A stretch of 64,000 nt of DNA. It comes from an uncultured Alsobacter sp. GTDB lineage: Bacteria; Pseudomonadota; Alphaproteobacteria; Rhizobiales; Beijerinckiaceae. The stretch spans positions 51,644 through 115,643 of the forward strand of contig NZ_CAMFHB010000017.1 of the NCBI RefSeq assembly GCF_945952055.1, given 5' to 3'. The notes beneath the pieces were generated by a model. It had not been told where the DNA came from, did no database searches, and saw only the letters and a program-made list of their open reading frames with translations. The position numbers were made by a program, and so were the translations under genes. Shown here piece after piece: positions 42,636-51,368 of the stretch (positions within the stretch are counted from its first letter, which is position 1; every line of letters starts with the position of its first letter).

Positions 42636-45059
42636 ATGCGGTACATCATGAGATTCTTCGGTTGGCTGTTTGCGGCCGGCGCAATCGCCTTTGTCATCGG
42701 CAGTTCAGCGTTGGGAGTTCTTGTCTGGCATTTCTCGCGCGATCTGCCGGACACTGCTCAGCTGCGGGATTATGAGCCCCCGGTGATGACCCGCGTGCAT
42801 GCTGGCGACGGCCGCGTCATTGCTGAATTTGCTCGCGAACGCCGCCTCTATCTGCCGATTCAGGCAGTTCCCAAGCTTATGATTAAGGCCTTCATCTCGG
42901 CCGAGGACAAGAATTTCTACACGCATATTGGGGTTGATCCGGAAGGCCTGGCCCGAGCCGCAATCGCGAACTTCCGAAACCGGGGCGGCAACCGGCGCCC
43001 ACAAGGAGCGTCGACGATCACGCAGCAGGTTGCCAAAATCTTCTTAGTCGGTTCTGAGCAGTCACTGGATCGCAAGATCCGGGAGGCCTTGGTCGCGCTG
43101 AAGCTTGAGAAGATCTATTCCAAGGACAAGATTCTTGAACTGTACTTGAACGAGATATACTTGGGCGCCCCGTTACCTGGACAGGGCAGCTACGGTGTGG
43201 CCGCTGCGGCGCTCGCGTATTTCGACAAGTCGGTCGACGAGTTGACGCTGCACGAGGTTGCTTATTTGGCAGCACTCCCGAAAGCGCCGAGTGATCTGCA
43301 TCCTTTTCGAAACAGAGACCGAGCCCTAGAGCGCCGCAACTACGTCCTCGATCGTATGGTCGAGAACGGCTACGTCGACCGCGTGACTGCGGACGTTGCG
43401 AAGAAGCAGCCGCTGGATGTCCATTCCCGAACGGTTTCCGCTACCAACATTGGTGCAAGTTATTTCGTGGAAGAGATTCGCCGCGAACTCCAAGATCGCT
43501 ATGGCGAGAAAAAGCTGCTTGAGGGTGGGCTGTCGGTGCGGTCAACCATTGATCCGCAAATGCAGCTTCAAGCACGCAAGGCGCTCGTAGATGGGCTGGT
43601 TCGTTACGACGAAACTCGCGGGTGGCGGGGACCCATTGATCATATTGCGCTGACCGGGACGGATTGGGGCCTCGCGATTGGGGCGCAACGTGTCTTGAGC
43701 GACATCGCTCCTTGGCGTCTCGCCGTGGTGTTGGACGTCAGTGCCAGTAGCGCCAAGCTTGGACTCCACCCGCTTCGGGACGGCTCTGGCCAGTTGAGTG
43801 CCGCACGCGAGGTGGTGACGCTATCTGGAGAGGGCTTCAGTTGGACTGGCCGAAAGCAGGCCTCCCAAGCCGTTTCTGTCGGGGACGTGGTTTATGTCGA
43901 GCCCATGGCCGGACATGCTGGCCAAGTTCGGCTGCGTCAGCTGCCGCTGGTGAATGGCGCCATCGTTGCCATGGAGCCGTTCTCTGGACGCGTGCTGGCG
44001 ATGATCGGAGGGTTTAGTTCTAACGAGTCGGTCTTCAATCGCGCGACCCAAGCCTTCCGCCAGCCTGGGTCGTCCTTCAAACCGTTCGTCTATGCCGCGG
44101 CTTTGGACAACGGCTACACCCCTTCCACCATCGTAATGGATACTCCGATCGAAATTGATCAGGGGCCGGGTGTCGGCATATGGCGCCCGGAGAACTCCAA
44201 CGGGAAGTCGACCGGTCCGCACACACTCCGGTACGGGATCCAGTTCTCAAAAAATCAAATGACGGTGCGGTTGGCCAACGACATCGGCATGCCGCTGATC
44301 GCCGAATATGCACGTCGTTTCGGTATCTACGACGACATGCAGCCGTTGCTCTCCATGTCTCTCGGGGCCGGCGAGACGACGGTCATGCGTATGACGGCCG
44401 CCTATTCCATGCTGGTCAACGGGGGCCGGCGCATCCGCCCGACACTCGTAGATCGGATCCAGGATCGGCACGGCCGGACAATTTTTCGATACGATCAGCG
44501 CGTCTGTGAAGCCTGTAGCGCCGACGCATGGACTGGCCAAGCAGAACCGAAGATTACAGACAACAGCGCTCAAGTTCTCGACCCGCTTACAGCATATCAA
44601 ATGGTTTCAATTCTCGAGGGCGTTGTTCAGTCGGGAACAGGCAGAGTGGTGAGTTCGGTCGGCAAACCCTTGGCGGGCAAGACGGGAACGACCAATGACG
44701 CCAAAGATTTGTGGTTTGTAGGCTTTTCACCTGATCTGGCGGTGGGAGTCTTCATGGGCTACGACACACCAAAGTCTCTTGGCACTTCAGCTGGCGCTGC
44801 TCAGTATGCCGCTCCGATCTTCCGCGATTTCATGACGGCTGCCCTGAAGGATAAGCCGGCGACGCCGTTCCGCGTCCCTCCGGGCATCAAACTTATCCAC
44901 GTCGATCCGCAGACCGGAATGCGAGCCAATGGCAATACCGCCATCTTGGAAGCCTTCAAACCAGGAACCGCGCCTCCCGATACGTACTCTGTACCCAGCA
45001 TTGCTCCTCCCTGGCAGGCGAGTGGAACGCTTACATCGGGGTCAGGTGGGCTCTACTAA
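42636..45059 (+). CDS. mrcA: Class A penicillin-binding protein (PBP1A family)
   Basis: This 807-residue bifunctional enzyme has an N-terminal membrane anchor (about 8-32), then the glycosyltransferase domain with EDKNFYTH (catalytic Glu90) and QGASTITQQ at 123-131, an OB-like linker, and the transpeptidase domain with SSFK (Ser479, Lys482), SKN (538-540) and KTGTTN (from 682). It starts 8 bases after the class B gene, so the pair is an operon. An alternative ATG lies at 42648. Third-position A/T is visibly commoner than in flanking catabolic genes, suggesting separate ancestry. Confidence 0.9.
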   Translation: MRYIMRFFGWLFAAGAIAFVIGSSALGVLVWHFSRDLPDTAQLRDYEPPVMTRVHAGDGRVIAEFARERRLYLPIQAVPKLMIKAFISAEDKNFYTHIGVDPEGLARAAIANFRNRGGNRRPQGASTITQQVAKIFLVGSEQSLDRKIREALVALKLEKIYSKDKILELYLNEIYLGAPLPGQGSYGVAAAALAYFDKSVDELTLHEVAYLAALPKAPSDLHPFRNRDRALERRNYVLDRMVENGYVDRVTADVAKKQPLDVHSRTVSATNIGASYFVEEIRRELQDRYGEKKLLEGGLSVRSTIDPQMQLQARKALVDGLVRYDETRGWRGPIDHIALTGTDWGLAIGAQRVLSDIAPWRLAVVLDVSASSAKLGLHPLRDGSGQLSAAREVVTLSGEGFSWTGRKQASQAVSVGDVVYVEPMAGHAGQVRLRQLPLVNGAIVAMEPFSGRVLAMIGGFSSNESVFNRATQAFRQPGSSFKPFVYAAALDNGYTPSTIVMDTPIEIDQGPGVGIWRPENSNGKSTGPHTLRYGIQFSKNQMTVRLANDIGMPLIAEYARRFGIYDDMQPLLSMSLGAGETTVMRMTAAYSMLVNGGRRIRPTLVDRIQDRHGRTIFRYDQRVCEACSADAWTGQAEPKITDNSAQVLDPLTAYQMVSILEGVVQSGTGRVVSSVGKPLAGKTGTTNDAKDLWFVGFSPDLAVGVFMGYDTPKSLGTSAGAAQYAAPIFRDFMTAALKDKPATPFRVPPGIKLIHVDPQTGMRANGNTAILEAFKPGTAPPDTYSVPSIAPPWQASGTLTSGSGGLY

Positions 45060-45194
45060 TCGCAGGACTGATTTCCCGTAGGTCGATCGCCACTCGCGCA
45101 AATGGCTGGTGGCCACATTCGAATGCTAGCGAGACGCCCAAGCAGGTCCGAGCCAAGCCACAAAGGTTCGGCCTCCGAACCCCTGCTGTCGCCC

Positions 45195-46208
45195 TCACGC
45201 CACCTGGGCCGGCCGCTCGCCCAGCACCACGGCGCTGCTGAGGACCAACCTCACCAACTCGGTCTGGCGGGTGATGCCGCTCTTGGAGAAAATCGAGCGC
45301 AGGTGGGCCCGCGCGGTGTTCCTGCTGATCTCCAACGAGTGCGCGGCATCTTCCAGGGACAGCCCCGCGGTCAGGCGTCGGGTGACGGCCGCCTCGGCAG
45401 GGGTCAGGTCGAAGATCTGGCGGACGAACTCGCTTTCGACCTCGGGGACGCTGTCGCAGTCACGGACGTAGATCGCCACGGCGTTGCTCGATCCCGACGA
45501 CGACGGGACCGGCCGGATCATGATTCCCAGGGTTCGCGATCCGGAGAGCTTCGTGAGGGCCAGGCCCTTCGACGGACCAGCCTCGCCCGACGGGCGGCGT
45601 TGCGACGCGAGCCGGATCGAGGCCTGGAGTTCCTTGTCCTCGGTGCCGAGCATGGCCCGCAGTTTGCCGGACTGGATCTGGAGGCCGTCGCGGGCGCGCA
45701 GGAACCGTTCGGCGACAGGCGAGGAGCTGACGATCTTGCCCGCCGCGTCGACGGTGATGACGCCGACGTTGAGCTTGTCCAGCGCGTCCGAGTAGAGAGC
45801 CCGCTCGACAGCGTGCGTGTCGATCCTCGACGCGAGTTCCAGCGCCCTGACGATCTGGTTCAGCACGACGCCGAGGAGATCCTCTTCATCCCTCTCGAAC
45901 GCAGCGGCGTCCGGCCCGAAGAAGAGGCGCATCGTGTAGTCCACGTCGCCGCTCGTTTCTTGCGTCTGGGCCATGCGACACGTGTATTCGCCGTCGTCGT
46001 CGACCGACTCGGGAATATCGTCGGCGACGCTTCGGTACGCTGTCGGCTCTTGGCCTCTGCGGGTGACGACCAGCTCGGCGTCCGCAGCCTGGAAGTGGTC
46101 GCGCACGATCGCAAGCGCAGTCGACACTGGCTGGCCATCAGTCAAAGAGCGCGTCACGGCGTTCATGAGCTGGCCGAATGCGATTGCTGGTCTCGAATAG
46201 AAAGACAT
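45195..46208 (-). CDS. LuxR-type transcriptional regulator with N-terminal sensory domain
   Basis: The protein has about 337 residues. The C-terminal DNA-binding domain reads FDLTPAEAAVTRRLTAGLSLEDAA followed by ISRNTARAHLRSIFSKSGI. The first 250 residues form a PAS-like sensory region (LDKLNVGVITVDAAGKIVSSS). The ATG at 46206-46208 is chosen because an AAAGGGGGA ribosome-binding site lies just upstream. This layout matches TeiR-like LuxR regulators of steroid catabolism in proteobacteria. It is the most central candidate regulator of the shared operator, but no copy lies upstream of its own gene. Confidence 0.87.
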   Translation of the reverse strand: MSFYSRPAIAFGQLMNAVTRSLTDGQPVSTALAIVRDHFQAADAELVVTRRGQEPTAYRSVADDIPESVDDDGEYTCRMAQTQETSGDVDYTMRLFFGPDAAAFERDEEDLLGVVLNQIVRALELASRIDTHAVERALYSDALDKLNVGVITVDAAGKIVSSSPVAERFLRARDGLQIQSGKLRAMLGTEDKELQASIRLASQRRPSGEAGPSKGLALTKLSGSRTLGIMIRPVPSSSGSSNAVAIYVRDCDSVPEVESEFVRQIFDLTPAEAAVTRRLTAGLSLEDAAHSLEISRNTARAHLRSIFSKSGITRQTELVRLVLSSAVVLGERPAQVA

Positions 46209-46398
46209 GAATCCCCCTTTCCGCAAGCTCTATGGCGCGGTTTTACTTGTCCAGCGATGTCAGTGACGTCATTGGGTTCGCGACAGCGATCTCAGAACAT
46301 TCGACTCTCGGCAACGGAGTTCGGTGAGCGCGTCAGCTTGAGCATGCGTCCCTCCCCATCATCTTGTCTGTTACTGACTCTGTCGCAAATTCAACGCC

Positions 46399-46438
46399 GT
46401 GTCAAATACTCAATGGCAGTGTCAAAAATTCATCGACA
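46399..46438. repeat. Two tandem 20-bp repeats upstream of the LuxR-type gene
   Basis: GTGTCAAATACTCAATGGCA is followed at exactly 20 bases by GTGTCAAAAATTCATCGACA, about 15 of 20 positions identical. The spacing of about two helical turns would place a protein on one face of the DNA. They lie about 190 bases upstream of the LuxR-type start. A weaker related stretch (GTCGCAAATTCAACG) precedes them. Confidence 0.5.
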
Positions 46439-46470
46439 TGACGATTTATGAAGTCGATGCAAAAACGACG

Positions 46471-46504
46471 AAAAGAAAAAAGGCCCTGCGCGAGCGCAGG
46501 GCCT
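46471..46504 (-). terminator. Rho-independent terminator of the binding-protein gene
   Basis: On the minus strand an 11-bp perfect stem (AGGCCCTGCGC and its complement, two-base nominal loop) is followed by TTTTTCTTTT. It lies 28 bases after the stop of the binding-protein gene at 46533 and matches the canonical hairpin-plus-U-tract form. Confidence 0.85.
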
Positions 46505-46532
46505 CAGGATGTTCGTCCTGGGAGGGAGTTGA

Positions 46533-47744
46533 TCAGGAGGAACAGTCGACGCGCTCCGCGAGACCATCCGAGCGGAGCTTGTAGGGAGTCTTGACCACCT
46601 TGATCGCGGCCGGCGAGGGCAGGAAGTGGTTGCTGTCGCTTGCGTCGAGCGGGCCAATCGAGACCTTGATCTTGCCGGCGTTCTGCTCGATCCATTTCGC
46701 CAGCACGTCACCATCCGTCGTTCCCGCGCCGCGAACGGCATCCGCGAGGATCAGGGGCTGGATGTAATAGGGGATCAGCGACGGCGCTCCGCCCATGCGT
46801 TCAAGGTCCGGCACCTTCTCGGCAGCACGCTTTGCGAACTTCGCGAACTCGGAGGCGCCGACAGGGTCGTTCGGGCAATAGGTCATCCCGACGAACTGGG
46901 TGCTGTAGACGTTCTTGAAGGCGGCTTCGCCGAGGATCTTCACGTTGCCCACGGCGTAGTTGGTCATCGTCTGGTTGGCCAGCACCGGGACGTCCCATCC
47001 GATGTCGGCGCGGTTTTCGAGCAGCTTGCGCGAGTCGTCGCCGATCGAATTGATCATGAGAATCGCCTGGGCCCCCGCGTTGCGCATCGAGAAGAGCTGC
47101 GGCGTCATGTCCTCGGCGCGGAACGGGAATTCCTGGATGATGACCGGATCGGCCTTGCGCGACTTCATGTAGGCGACGATGTCGGAGACCGCCGCCTTCG
47201 ACATGCCGCCGTTGTCGGAAATCAGCGCCAGCTTCGTCAGCTTCAGCACGTCCAGCGCGTAGTCGATGTTGGCCTTCATCTGGTTGAGGCCGGTCACCGA
47301 GTCCGAGAAGTGGTAGGGCCCGAACTTAGGCGTCAGGTCGGTGGACGCTGCGGTCGACACCTGCACCAACTTCTTCTCGTTCGTCACGGCTACGATCGGG
47401 ATCGTCTCCTGGCTGGTGGCCGGTCCCACCAGCAGTTGCACCTTCTCGTTGCTGATGAGGCGCCGCGCCTCGCTGACGGCATGGGTGGGATCCGTCGTGG
47501 TGTCGGCGAGCACCAGCTCGACCTTCTTGCCGTTGATGCCGCCCGCCGCATTGATCTCGTCGACGGCCATCTTCCAGGCGATCGTGGCGACCTTGCCGAT
47601 CGAGGCGCCGCCGCCCGTGATGGACACGATGCCGCCCATCTTGATCGTCTCCTGGGCCGAGGCGGCCATGGCACTCGCCGCCAGCGCGATGGTGGAGACC
47701 ATGGCGAGAAGGCCGGCCCTGCGTCCCATTGATGCGATCTTCAT
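46533..47744 (-). CDS. LIV-type ABC transporter substrate-binding protein (system 2, stand-alone)
   Basis: This 403-residue periplasmic binding protein has a signal peptide over about residues 1-30 (hydrophobic core LLAMVSTIALAASAMAASA) before QETIKMGGIVSITGG, then the type-I two-lobe fold. A CCGGAGGGAGGA ribosome-binding site precedes the ATG at 47742-47744. It has no adjacent permease, is monocistronic with its own terminator, and carries an operator copy. The LIV permease/ATPase set at 59482-62864 lacks a binding protein, so the two may form one transporter. Confidence 0.9.
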   Translation of the reverse strand: MKIASMGRRAGLLAMVSTIALAASAMAASAQETIKMGGIVSITGGGASIGKVATIAWKMAVDEINAAGGINGKKVELVLADTTTDPTHAVSEARRLISNEKVQLLVGPATSQETIPIVAVTNEKKLVQVSTAASTDLTPKFGPYHFSDSVTGLNQMKANIDYALDVLKLTKLALISDNGGMSKAAVSDIVAYMKSRKADPVIIQEFPFRAEDMTPQLFSMRNAGAQAILMINSIGDDSRKLLENRADIGWDVPVLANQTMTNYAVGNVKILGEAAFKNVYSTQFVGMTYCPNDPVGASEFAKFAKRAAEKVPDLERMGGAPSLIPYYIQPLILADAVRGAGTTDGDVLAKWIEQNAGKIKVSIGPLDASDSNHFLPSPAAIKVVKTPYKLRSDGLAERVDCSS

Positions 47745-47800
47745 GCGGATCCTCCCTCCGGTTGATTTGCACCGACGATCAACGCCTGCGGTCCAGCTGG

Positions 47801-47818
47801 CATCATTCATTCAGACTA
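47801..47818 (-). promoter_or_regulatory. Shared catabolic operator, copy 11 (leftward)
   Basis: Minus strand reads TAGTC TGAA TGAATGATG. The left half is perfect, and the right half has three substitutions. It is 56 bases upstream of the binding-protein start, the same spacing as copies 1 and 10. Confidence 0.52.
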
Positions 47819-47839
47819 GAAGAGGCTGGGAGTCTTCCT

Positions 47840-48637
47840 TCAGGCGCCGGCATGACGCTTGATGATGTCGAGAAACAGGGGCGGCTCGCCCCCGCCGTGG
47901 ACCTCGAGAGTCGCGCCGCTGACGAAGGAGGCGAGGGGTGAACACAGGAAGGCCACCGCCGCCGCGATGTCCTCGCCGCGCCCCATGCGCCGCAGCGGCA
48001 GGTTCGCCGCAAGCTCCTGCTGTGCCGCCGCTGAGCCGTAGGTCAGGGCGGTGTCCTCCGTCTCCATGAGACCCGCGATGATCGCATTGACGCGGATCCG
48101 CGGACCCCACTCCTGCGCCAACGTGCCCGTCAGGTTCACGAGGCCGGCTTTTGCCGCGCCATAGGCCGCGGTTCCGGGAGCGGGGCGCTCGGCGACGACA
48201 CTGGCGATGTTGACGATCGATCCGCCTTCGGCCTGCGCATTCATCCAGCGATGAACAGCCTGGGAGAGGTGCAGCGGTGCGAGCAGGTTCAGCGCGATGA
48301 TGGCCTCTGAAAACCGCGGGGAGACGGTCGCCGCATCGGCGGGCGGCGATCCGCCCGCATTGTTGACCAGGATGTCGACCCGACCCTGCGCTTCGCCCAC
48401 GCCGTCGACGAGGCTGCGGCAGGCCGCGGCCTGCCGGACATCGCACGCGACGAAATGGGCGCGCCTGCCCATCGCCTCGGGCAGGGTCTCGGGTTCGGAG
48501 CGTGCGCAGATCGTCACGTTTGCGCCGGCGTGCAGCAGCCCCGTCGCGATCGCCCGCCCGATCCCTTTGGTTCCACCCGTGACGATGGCCACACGCCCGT
48601 GCAGGTCGGGAAGATGGGAAAACAGGCCAGCCGTCAT
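47840..48637 (-). CDS. SDR-family NAD(P)-dependent dehydrogenase
   Basis: This 265-residue classical short-chain dehydrogenase has VTGGTKGIGRAIATGLLHAGA, NIASVVAERPAPG with YGAAK, and FVSGATLEVHGGG. It is a single leftward gene, ending 95 bases upstream of the binding-protein start, with that gene's operator lying in between. A degenerate operator copy lies upstream at 48675-48692. Substrate unknown. Confidence 0.86.
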   Translation of the reverse strand: MTAGLFSHLPDLHGRVAIVTGGTKGIGRAIATGLLHAGANVTICARSEPETLPEAMGRRAHFVACDVRQAAACRSLVDGVGEAQGRVDILVNNAGGSPPADAATVSPRFSEAIIALNLLAPLHLSQAVHRWMNAQAEGGSIVNIASVVAERPAPGTAAYGAAKAGLVNLTGTLAQEWGPRIRVNAIIAGLMETEDTALTYGSAAAQQELAANLPLRRMGRGEDIAAAVAFLCSPLASFVSGATLEVHGGGEPPLFLDIIKRHAGA

Positions 48638-48674
48638 GCGCAGCTCCTTGCGGCAAGGGCCTGTCCATGCCCCC

Positions 48675-48692
48675 TATCGTACACCTAGCCCA
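48675..48692 (-). promoter_or_regulatory. Degenerate operator candidate (leftward)
   Basis: Minus strand reads TGGGC TAGG TGTACGATA. Only the ACGAT core and a few flanking bases match. It is reported because position (37 bases upstream of the SDR) and pairing with the strong rightward copy at 48710-48727 fit the pattern of the other divergent pairs. Confidence 0.25.
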
Positions 48693-48709
48693 GCGTGCGT
48701 GCGGACAAC

Positions 48710-48727
48710 TCGTCCCTTCGGACGATG
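48710..48727 (+). promoter_or_regulatory. Shared catabolic operator, copy 12 (rightward)
   Basis: Reads TCGTC CCTT CGGACGATG. This copy shows the dyad best: CGTCC and GGACG are perfect inverted repeats. It lies 82 bases upstream of the fadD3-like start. Confidence 0.68.
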
Positions 48728-48809
48728 CCGATGATGGATGGGCCGACTATCGAACGGGAAGGCTCAATTCCCGGGTGCGGAGCGCCGCGTCCGGGCCAGC
48801 AGGTTCAGC

Positions 48810-50396
48810 ATGGACCCGAACGTCTCGCCCCCGGACTTCACGACCATCCCGGACCTCTGCGTATGGGCCGCGCAGACATACGGGCACGAGACGGCGATCG
48901 AGGACGGTGAGCGGTCGATCAGCTTCGTCGAACTGGACGCCATGCGCCGGCAGGCCGCGAAGGCCTTCATGGCCGCCGGCGTCGCCAAGGGCGACCGGGT
49001 CATGATCTGGAGCCCCAATTCCTGGAAATGGTTCGTGGGTGCGTTGGGACTCCTGAGTGCCGGAGCCGTGCTCATCCCCTGCAGCACCCGCTTCAAGGCG
49101 ACGGAAGTGACCGAGCTGATCCGGCGCAGCGGCACCACGATGATGCTTTGCGCCGGCGAGTTCCTGGGACAGTACTATCCCGACATGCTCGAGCGGGAGG
49201 CGCGCGCACCGCTGCGCGCCGTCGTCGTGTTCGACGAGGCGCGTGGACGCGACCTGCCGTGGGACGAGTTCCTGGCCCGGGGAGCGGCGATCGGCGACGG
49301 CGAACTCGAGGAGCGCACGGCCGAAGTGACGCCCGACGACCTGTGCGACATGCTCTTCACGTCCGGCACCACCGGCTACCCGAAAGGCGTGATGTACGGT
49401 CATCGCCAGTGCCTGCGGGCGATCGATGCCTGGGCCACGCGGGTGGGCATCGGGCATGGCGACCGCATTCTCGTGATCCCGCCGTTCTTCCATGCCTTCG
49501 GCTACCGCTCCGGGGCGATTGTCTCGATGATGCGGGGCGCGGTGCTGATGCCGCACCTGACCTATGATCCCGCCGAGATCCTGAAGCGCGTCGCGGCGGA
49601 ACGGATCTCGGTGATCCCGGGGCCGCCCGCGATCTTCCACGGCATGCTGCAACTGCCCGATCTCGCCTCCTACGACACGAGCAGCCTGAGGCTGGGCATC
49701 ACCGGGGGGGCCGTGGTGCCCTCGACGCTGATCAGGCGCATGCGGTCCGACCTCGGGTTCGCCGGCGTGGTGAACGGCTATGGCCTGACGGAGTGCGGCG
49801 GTTATGGCACCATGTGTCGGGCCGACGACGACGACGAGGTGATCGCCAACACCTGCGGCAAGCCGTTCCCGGAGACGGAGGTCCGCATCATGGCGCAGGA
49901 CGGGACCTTCCTGCCCGATGGCGAGCACGGCGAGGTCGTGATCCGCGGCTACATCACGATGCGCGGCTACTTCATGGATCCGGAGGCCACGTCCCGCACC
50001 ATCGACGAGGCGGGATGGCTGCACACCGGGGACATCGGCTACATCGATCCCAACGGGAACCTGAGGATCGAGGATCGCCTGAAGGACATGTACATCACGG
50101 GCGGATTCAACTGCTACCCGGCCGAGATCGAAAGGCTCCTCAGCGCCCATCCCGCCGTGGGGCAGATCGCCGTGATCGGCGTCCCGGACGAGCGGTTGGG
50201 AGAGGTTGGCAAGGCCTTCGTGGTCCTGCGGCCAGGCCGCAGCGCCACCGAGCAGGAGCTCATCGCCTGGGCGCGCCAGACCATCGCCAACTTCAAGGTC
50301 CCGCGAAGCATCGAGTTTCGCGCCGCGCTGCCGACGAGCCCGCAAGGCAAGGTCCAAAAGACTGTCTTGCGAGCGGAGGTCTTGGGGCGTTCCTGA
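48810..50396 (+). CDS. fadD3: FadD3-like acyl-CoA ligase (HIP-CoA synthetase candidate)
   Basis: The protein has about 528 residues. The adenylation P-loop FTSGTTGYPKG starts at residue 183; IPPFFHAFGYRSGAIVSMMRGA, VISVIPGPPAIFHG-like region, VNGYGLTECGGYGTMCR and DMYITGGFNCYPAEIERLL match the FadD3 subgroup as I recall it, which activates the propanoate side chain of HIP with ATP and CoA. The ATG at 48810 gives the usual FadD3-type N-terminus (TTIPDLCVWAAQTYG). It is a single-gene unit with its own operator. Confidence 0.8.
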   Translation: MDPNVSPPDFTTIPDLCVWAAQTYGHETAIEDGERSISFVELDAMRRQAAKAFMAAGVAKGDRVMIWSPNSWKWFVGALGLLSAGAVLIPCSTRFKATEVTELIRRSGTTMMLCAGEFLGQYYPDMLEREARAPLRAVVVFDEARGRDLPWDEFLARGAAIGDGELEERTAEVTPDDLCDMLFTSGTTGYPKGVMYGHRQCLRAIDAWATRVGIGHGDRILVIPPFFHAFGYRSGAIVSMMRGAVLMPHLTYDPAEILKRVAAERISVIPGPPAIFHGMLQLPDLASYDTSSLRLGITGGAVVPSTLIRRMRSDLGFAGVVNGYGLTECGGYGTMCRADDDDEVIANTCGKPFPETEVRIMAQDGTFLPDGEHGEVVIRGYITMRGYFMDPEATSRTIDEAGWLHTGDIGYIDPNGNLRIEDRLKDMYITGGFNCYPAEIERLLSAHPAVGQIAVIGVPDERLGEVGKAFVVLRPGRSATEQELIAWARQTIANFKVPRSIEFRAALPTSPQGKVQKTVLRAEVLGRS

Positions 50397-50450
50397 CGGC
50401 CCGATCCGGCCTCTGACATTGTCGCGGTGCGTGCCAGATGGGCTGCGCCG

Positions 50451-51356
50451 TCAGCCGCCGTAGACGGGTTTCGGCGCGGGCCTCTTGGCGACGAGCTCGA
50501 GGATCTTGTCGCCCAGGTCCTTGGCCGGCCAGCGGCTGCCAAGGTCGAATTCGGGGCCATCGGTCCACCCGAGGCAGACCCTGATCTTGCCTCCGATGAG
50601 CTCGAACACCTGGCCGGTCACGGAAGCGGACCGATCGCTGCAGAGCCAGGCCACGAGCGGCGCCGTGTTCTCGGGTGCATAGATGTCGAACGCGCCTTCC
50701 TGGGCCTTCATGGCTTCGGCGAAGGCGGTTTCCGTCATCCGCGTGCGCGCGTTGGGGGCAAGGCCGTTTACGGTGATGCCGTAGCGGCCCAGTTCCGCGG
50801 CCTGGACGAGCGTCAGCGTCGCGATGCCCGCCTTCGCCGCCGAGTAGGCGCTCTGCCCGACGCTGCCCTGAAGGCCTGCGCCGGACGAGGTGTTCACGAT
50901 CCTCGCATCGACGCGCTGCCCGGCCTTCGCCATGGCGCGCCAATGATCGACGGCGTGGCGGCTCACGCAGAAGTGGCCACGCAGGTGGACGCGCAAGACG
51001 GCGTCCCATTCTTCGGGCGTGCACGACACGAACATGCGGTCGCGGACGAAGCCGGCGTTGTTGACCACCGCGTGCAGGCTCCCGAAGGCCTCGACGGCCG
51101 TCTGGACGATGCGGCGTCCCCCCTCCCAGTCGGCGACGTCGTCGAAGTTCGCGACGGCCTCGCCGCCGGCGGCGCGTATCTCGTCGACGACCTGCTGGGC
51201 GGGCGTCTCCACGGTCGGGTCGCCATGCGTTCCCACGCCGAGGTCATTGACGACCACCTTCGCCCCGGCCCCGGCGAGGCCGAGCGCATAGGCTCGTCCG
51301 AGGCCACGGCCGGCCCCCGTCACGATGACGACGCGGCCTTCGCAAAGTCTCTGCAT
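50451..51356 (-). CDS. SDR-family dehydrogenase (Rv3548c-like, MFE type)
   Basis: This 301-residue protein has VTGAGRGLGRAYALGLAGAGAKVVVNDLGVG at the N-terminus, DARIVNTSSGAGLQGSVGQ with YSAAK, RYGITVNGLAPNARTRMTE, and a C-terminal tail ending KPVYGG. These strings closely match mycobacterial Rv3548c, a member of the KstR2-controlled HIP gene set, as I recall it. It probably oxidises a 3-hydroxyacyl-CoA late in the pathway. It is the last gene of the leftward operon from 56279. Confidence 0.83.
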   Translation of the reverse strand: MQRLCEGRVVIVTGAGRGLGRAYALGLAGAGAKVVVNDLGVGTHGDPTVETPAQQVVDEIRAAGGEAVANFDDVADWEGGRRIVQTAVEAFGSLHAVVNNAGFVRDRMFVSCTPEEWDAVLRVHLRGHFCVSRHAVDHWRAMAKAGQRVDARIVNTSSGAGLQGSVGQSAYSAAKAGIATLTLVQAAELGRYGITVNGLAPNARTRMTETAFAEAMKAQEGAFDIYAPENTAPLVAWLCSDRSASVTGQVFELIGGKIRVCLGWTDGPEFDLGSRWPAKDLGDKILELVAKRPAPKPVYGG

Positions 51357-51368
51357 GGCTCCGGATCC

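Larger units (their letters stand above)
46209..46532. other. Intergenic region between LuxR-type gene and binding-protein gene
   Basis: This 324-base gap has no convincing gene. Next to the LuxR-type gene it contains the ribosome-binding site and an 8-bp palindrome TGACGTCA (46264-46271). Further right are two 20-bp tandem repeats (46399-46438), then the leftward terminator of the binding-protein gene (46471-46504). It is AT-richer than its surroundings between 46370 and 46480. Confidence 0.65.
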
